DNA of 18,591 nucleotides from Thermoguttaceae bacterium (GTDB taxonomy: Bacteria > Planctomycetota > Planctomycetia > Pirellulales > Thermoguttaceae): positions 1 to 18,591 of the forward strand of contig JAFTCU010000321.1 of the NCBI GenBank assembly GCA_017454585.1, read 5' to 3'. Below are positions 16,149 to 18,591 of this stretch, piece by piece; positions within the stretch are counted from its first letter, which is position 1, and every line of letters starts with the position of its first letter. Under the pieces are notes generated by a model. The model was not told where the DNA came from and ran no database searches. It worked only from the letters and a program-made list of their open reading frames with translations. Made by a program: the position numbers and the translations under genes.

Positions 16149-16865
16149 ATGAGCAGACTTTGGGCCATCGGCGACATTCACGGCTTTTCCCTCGCTTTTT
16201 CCAGACTTTTGGACACGATCCAGCCGGAACATGACGACATGATCGTTACACTCGGCGATTACATCGACCGTGGGCCTGACTCGCGTGGGGTACTCGACCG
16301 TGTGATCCGTCTCAAAAAGGAATGCCAGCTTAAAACTCTGCGCGGTAACCATGAGCAAATGCTTTTGGACCTTCTCGCCCGGGAGAAAAACGGTACACTT
16401 TACACGCCCATCTGGAAGAGTTTTTTCTCCAAAAAGCAGGAACTCCAGCTCAAAGACTGGCTGGACCTCGGAGGACGGCAGACGCTTCAATCGTATGGAC
16501 CGTTAACGACGCGCATCTCGCAAATTCCACAGGAGCATCTTGATTTTATGGCTTCGACGGAGCTTTATTTCGAAACAGCCGACTTCCTTTTCATGCACGC
16601 GGCTTATGTTGCCGAGCTTGAAATGGCCGCTCAACCCCAGGAAATGCTTCTTTACCACCGCCTCCGGGTTTCCGTTCCGGGGCCTCACATTTCAGGGAAA
16701 AAAGCCTACGTTGGTCATTCCGCCCAGAAATCCGGTGAGATTTTGGACTGTGGTCATCTGGTCTGTATTGACACGCGCCTGTACGGTGGTGGCTGGCTGA
16801 CGGCCGTAGAAGTTCAAACCGGCGAAACGCTCCAGGTTGACGCGGGCGGAAGGTTTCGGCATTGA
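16149..16865 (+). CDS. PPP-family metallophosphatase (serine/threonine phosphatase-like)
   Basis: A 238-residue cytosolic phosphoesterase of the PPP family with a two-metal site. The signature blocks are GDIHG (Asp9, His11), LGDYIDRGPDSRGV (Asp37, Arg41) and LRGNHEQM (Asn67, His68), followed by the C-terminal ligand histidines in FMHAAYVAE (His150) and VGHS (His190), and a CIDTRLYGGGWLTAVEV ending that matches bacterial PrpA/PrpE and related enzymes. Substrates could be phosphoproteins or diadenosine polyphosphates; the sequence does not decide. It starts 31 bp after trkH with no obvious Shine-Dalgarno, suggesting expression from the upstream transcript. Confidence 0.92.
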   Translation: MSRLWAIGDIHGFSLAFSRLLDTIQPEHDDMIVTLGDYIDRGPDSRGVLDRVIRLKKECQLKTLRGNHEQMLLDLLAREKNGTLYTPIWKSFFSKKQELQLKDWLDLGGRQTLQSYGPLTTRISQIPQEHLDFMASTELYFETADFLFMHAAYVAELEMAAQPQEMLLYHRLRVSVPGPHISGKKAYVGHSAQKSGEILDCGHLVCIDTRLYGGGWLTAVEVQTGETLQVDAGGRFRH

Positions 16866-16894
16866 ATTTTCGTTTTATGTCCCAGTTCAAGTTA

Positions 16895-16945
16895 GGGGTT
16901 TTCGGATTTTTTAAAGTTTTTCTCCCTTTTTCCGAAAATTTCCCC
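16895..16945 (+). terminator. Possible hairpin after the phosphatase gene
   Basis: TTTTCGGA (16899-16906) pairs with TCCGAAAA (16931-16938), extended by GGGG (16895-16898) and CCCC (16942-16945) past a 3-nt bulge. The loop is long and T-rich and no T-run follows, so it is a weak terminator candidate. It marks the boundary before the next promoter. Confidence 0.35.
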
Positions 16946-16954
16946 ATTTCTCTA

Positions 16955-17021
16955 TTGGCTAAATGCGTAAAATAGGCTATACTCTTTTTATAAATTTTCG
17001 CATTTTAACACGAATGGAGAG
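16955..17021 (+). promoter_or_regulatory. Sigma-70 promoter and RBS for the SPOR-like protein gene
   Basis: TTGGCT (16955-16960), a 17-bp spacer and TATACT (16978-16983) form a good promoter. GGAGAG (17016-17021) is a strong ribosome binding site 5 nt before the ATG at 17027. Confidence 0.75.
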
Positions 17022-17026
17022 TAATC

Positions 17027-18121
17027 ATGCGTTCTTTTTCAAAGGGTTGGGACCTTGTGCTTTTTGCCGTTTTATTCGTCATTAGTCCGCTTTTTGTTTC
17101 TGCGGCCGAGGACGTGAGACCGTACCTCGTCACCAAAGATAACGGCCCGTGGTTCATTTCCGTTTATGTTTTTTCGGACATTAATGCGGAACTGGCTGCA
17201 GATCAGGCGGTTCGTTTGACCCGGGAACTGCGTGAAGATTTTAAACTCCCCGCCTTCATCTACGTCAGAGAATCAGAGGAAGGCAAGACGATGGAAGGCC
17301 GCCCGTACTACGTCGTGGACCCCAATAATCCTGACGCGAAACCGCAAATTTCCACGAAATACCACTACTTAAACCCATCAGCGTCGCACGAATTCGCGGT
17401 TCTGGTCGGTAATTTTGCATCGGTGGAAGACCCCCGTGCCGCGAAAACTCTGGCCCGGATCAAGACGCTTCAGCCGAAGTGCCTGGCTAATGTTCCTTCC
17501 AGAAATCCGGCTGACCCGGAAAATCGCCAGCCTCTTTCCCGTGCGTTCATGACATCCAACCCGCTTCTGCCTCGTGATTTCTTTGTTTCTCCGGGTTTGG
17601 ACCCTGTGGTTCTGGCCGCGAACAAAGACATTAAACGCTACTCACTGCTCGACTGCCCGGGAAAATACACGGTTCAGGTCGCGGTTCTGAAGGGCGTCAC
17701 GACCCTCAACCAGCAGCGTATCGCCGAGATCCAGGCCAACGACTCGAAAGGTCTTTCCATTAAAGGTCAGACGCTCAGTGATGCTGATGAAAAAGCGATC
17801 CTTCTCTGTGAAGGATTGCGCGCGAAGGGCTACGAAGCTTACGTTTTCCGTGATCGGTACGCCAGCATCGTGACGATTGGAAGTTTTGATTCCGTTGGAA
17901 GTGAAGTAAACGGTCAGTTCACGTTCAGACCCGAAATCCTTCAAATCATCAAAACTTTCAGCGCTGGTACCGACCCGACTCAGGCAGGAATCGCGAGCAT
18001 CAAACGTAAAACCCTCGCAGAAATTCCCGGAGGTAAGGCCCCCAGGAAAGAAGCCGCAAACATTCTGTTCGACCCGATGCCTCGCGTGGTTCAGGCCCCG
18101 AAACGTCCGGTCCTGAAATGA
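17027..18121 (+). CDS. Secreted protein of unknown function with two SPOR-like segments
   Basis: A 364-residue exported protein. Residues 1-26 are a signal peptide (MRSFSKGWDLVLF..., cleavage near VSA-AED). I do not recognise a named family. Two segments resemble SPOR domains, ~75-residue folds that often bind denuded peptidoglycan: residues ~42-146 (WFISVYVFSDINAELAADQA ... FAVLVGNFASVEDPRAA) and ~213-290 (KYTVQVAVLKGV ... CEGLRAKGYEAYVFRDRYAS IVTIGSFDSV, split here by a space). The strand-helix-strand pattern ending in VGxF/IGSF is the clue. The C-terminus is Pro/Lys/Arg-rich (PRVVQAPKRPVLK). It is flanked by its own promoter and terminator, so it is monocistronic. A periplasmic or cell-envelope role is inferred; the SPOR assignment needs a profile search. 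Confidence 0.8.
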   Translation: MRSFSKGWDLVLFAVLFVISPLFVSAAEDVRPYLVTKDNGPWFISVYVFSDINAELAADQAVRLTRELREDFKLPAFIYVRESEEGKTMEGRPYYVVDPNNPDAKPQISTKYHYLNPSASHEFAVLVGNFASVEDPRAAKTLARIKTLQPKCLANVPSRNPADPENRQPLSRAFMTSNPLLPRDFFVSPGLDPVVLAANKDIKRYSLLDCPGKYTVQVAVLKGVTTLNQQRIAEIQANDSKGLSIKGQTLSDADEKAILLCEGLRAKGYEAYVFRDRYASIVTIGSFDSVGSEVNGQFTFRPEILQIIKTFSAGTDPTQAGIASIKRKTLAEIPGGKAPRKEAANILFDPMPRVVQAPKRPVLK

Positions 18122-18162
18122 TCCGGAAACGCGTTTGAGGCGTAAGTAATACTTTCCTCGAA

Positions 18163-18200
18163 GGCCCCGCTTGAGTGAAAATTCAGGCGGGGTCTTTTTT
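18163..18200 (+). terminator. Intrinsic terminator after the SPOR-like protein gene
   Basis: A 12-bp stem runs from 18163-18174 (GGCCCCGCTTGA) to 18183-18194 with two G-T pairs and an 8-nt loop, followed by six T residues (18195-18200). It lies 41 bp after the stop codon. Confidence 0.93.
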
Positions 18201-18211
18201 GCCCCTCCCCC

Positions 18212-18280
18212 TTTTGTGAATTCTTTTTTCAGGTATAATAGAGAAAAAATCTGATAAAAAATTAACCATTTCAAGGAGGT
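18212..18280 (+). promoter_or_regulatory. Promoter and perfect Shine-Dalgarno for the cyclophilin gene
   Basis: A consensus -10 TATAAT (18234-18239) has only a weak -35 (TTTTGT at 18212-18217, 16-bp spacing). AAGGAGGT (18273-18280) is a perfect anti-16S match 6 nt before the ATG at 18287, the strongest RBS in the window, and suggests high expression. Confidence 0.75.
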
Positions 18281-18286
18281 TTCGAA

Positions 18287-18591
18287 ATGAAAGTCGCCAA
18301 TATTCGCACGAATCGCGGCCTGATCCGCTTCCAGCTCTTCACCGATGAGGTCCCGCGCACCACGCAGAATTTCATCGATCTGGCCAACAAAAAATTTTAC
18401 GACGGGATCAAATTTCATCGCGTCATCGCCGACTTCATGATCCAGACCGGAGATCCGACTGGTACCGGCTGCGGCGGACCAGGATACAAATTCAACGACG
18501 AGTTCCACCCGAACCTGCGTCACGACGGCCCGGGCGTCGTATCAATGGCAAACGCCGGCCCAAACACGAACGGTTCGCAGTTTTTCATCAC
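18287..18591 (+). CDS. Cyclophilin-type peptidyl-prolyl cis-trans isomerase (3' end outside window)
   Basis: The first ~101 codons of a cyclophilin, which catalyses cis-trans isomerisation of X-Pro bonds during protein folding. The translation opens [18 protein letters not shown] and shows the family core [24 protein letters not shown] (the catalytic Arg follows FH), [20 protein letters not shown], then [18 protein letters not shown] at the window edge, which carries the conserved active-site Gln and Phe. There is no signal peptide, so it is cytosolic, like the short single-domain bacterial PpiB type. The gene runs off the window, so its length and any C-terminal extension are unknown. Start chosen from the perfect Shine-Dalgarno. 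Confidence 0.95.
   Translation, partial: MKVANIRTNRGLIRFQLFTDEVPRTTQNFIDLANKKFYDGIKFHRVIADFMIQTGDPTGTGCGGPGYKFNDEFHPNLRHDGPGVVSMANAGPNTNGSQFFI

Noticed and set aside
17642..18523. 293-codon minus-strand frame spanning the SPOR-like gene end and the cyclophilin start
   Set aside because: It runs antisense through two supported genes, a strong terminator and a promoter, and has no recognisable domain.

Overview
The window (about 18.6 kb, moderately GC-rich with C-ending codons in most genes) looks like chromosome of a Planctomycetota-like, anaerobic or fermentative bacterium. The evidence is a DUF1559 pilin-like protein, a very large PEP-CTERM surface protein and a YdjY-domain lipoprotein, all frequent in Planctomycetota, next to the end of an [FeFe]-hydrogenase and a lactate permease. 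A gut or rumen Pirellulales/Thermoguttaceae-type lineage would fit, but this is inference from gene content only. No rRNA, tRNA, CRISPR array, transposase, integrase or phage gene was seen.

Layout. (1) 1-845 (+): C-terminal part of an [FeFe]-hydrogenase catalytic subunit, closed by a strong intrinsic terminator. (2) 1010-6848 (+): a 1599-residue secreted PEP-CTERM protein built of three similar ~450-570 residue modules, then a hairpin, then a DUF1559 protein with a type IV pilin-type N-terminus; together these form a cell-surface unit. (3) 6858-8465: a PduO-type cobalamin adenosyltransferase (-) and a divergently transcribed YdjY-domain lipoprotein (+), with a 19-bp palindrome between them. 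(4) 8466-8817: a non-coding gap holding GCGGAT direct repeats and an inverted repeat with perfect 29-bp arms. (5) 8818-11491 (-): a likely two-gene transcription unit, lactate permease then secreted alpha/beta-hydrolase, driven by a near-consensus promoter. (6) 11684-16865 (+): a YgiQ-type radical SAM protein with an unusual ~258-residue Arg/Gly/Asp-rich repetitive tail, a TrkH potassium transporter subunit and a PPP-family phosphatase. (7) 17027-18121 (+): a secreted protein with two SPOR-like segments, with its own promoter and terminator. (8) 18287 to the end (+): the first ~101 codons of a cyclophilin peptidyl-prolyl isomerase with a perfect Shine-Dalgarno.

The metabolic genes (hydrogenase, lactate permease, B12 adenosylation, secreted esterase-like hydrolase) suit an anaerobe living on plant or mucus carbohydrate and exchanging organic acids. 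The rest is surface biogenesis and housekeeping. The items most deserving a second look are the RGG-like tail on the YgiQ homologue, the triplicated PEP-CTERM protein with its adjacent pilin-like DUF1559 partner, and the 8.6-8.8 kb inverted-repeat element. I did not recognise a complete new defence or mobile system here.
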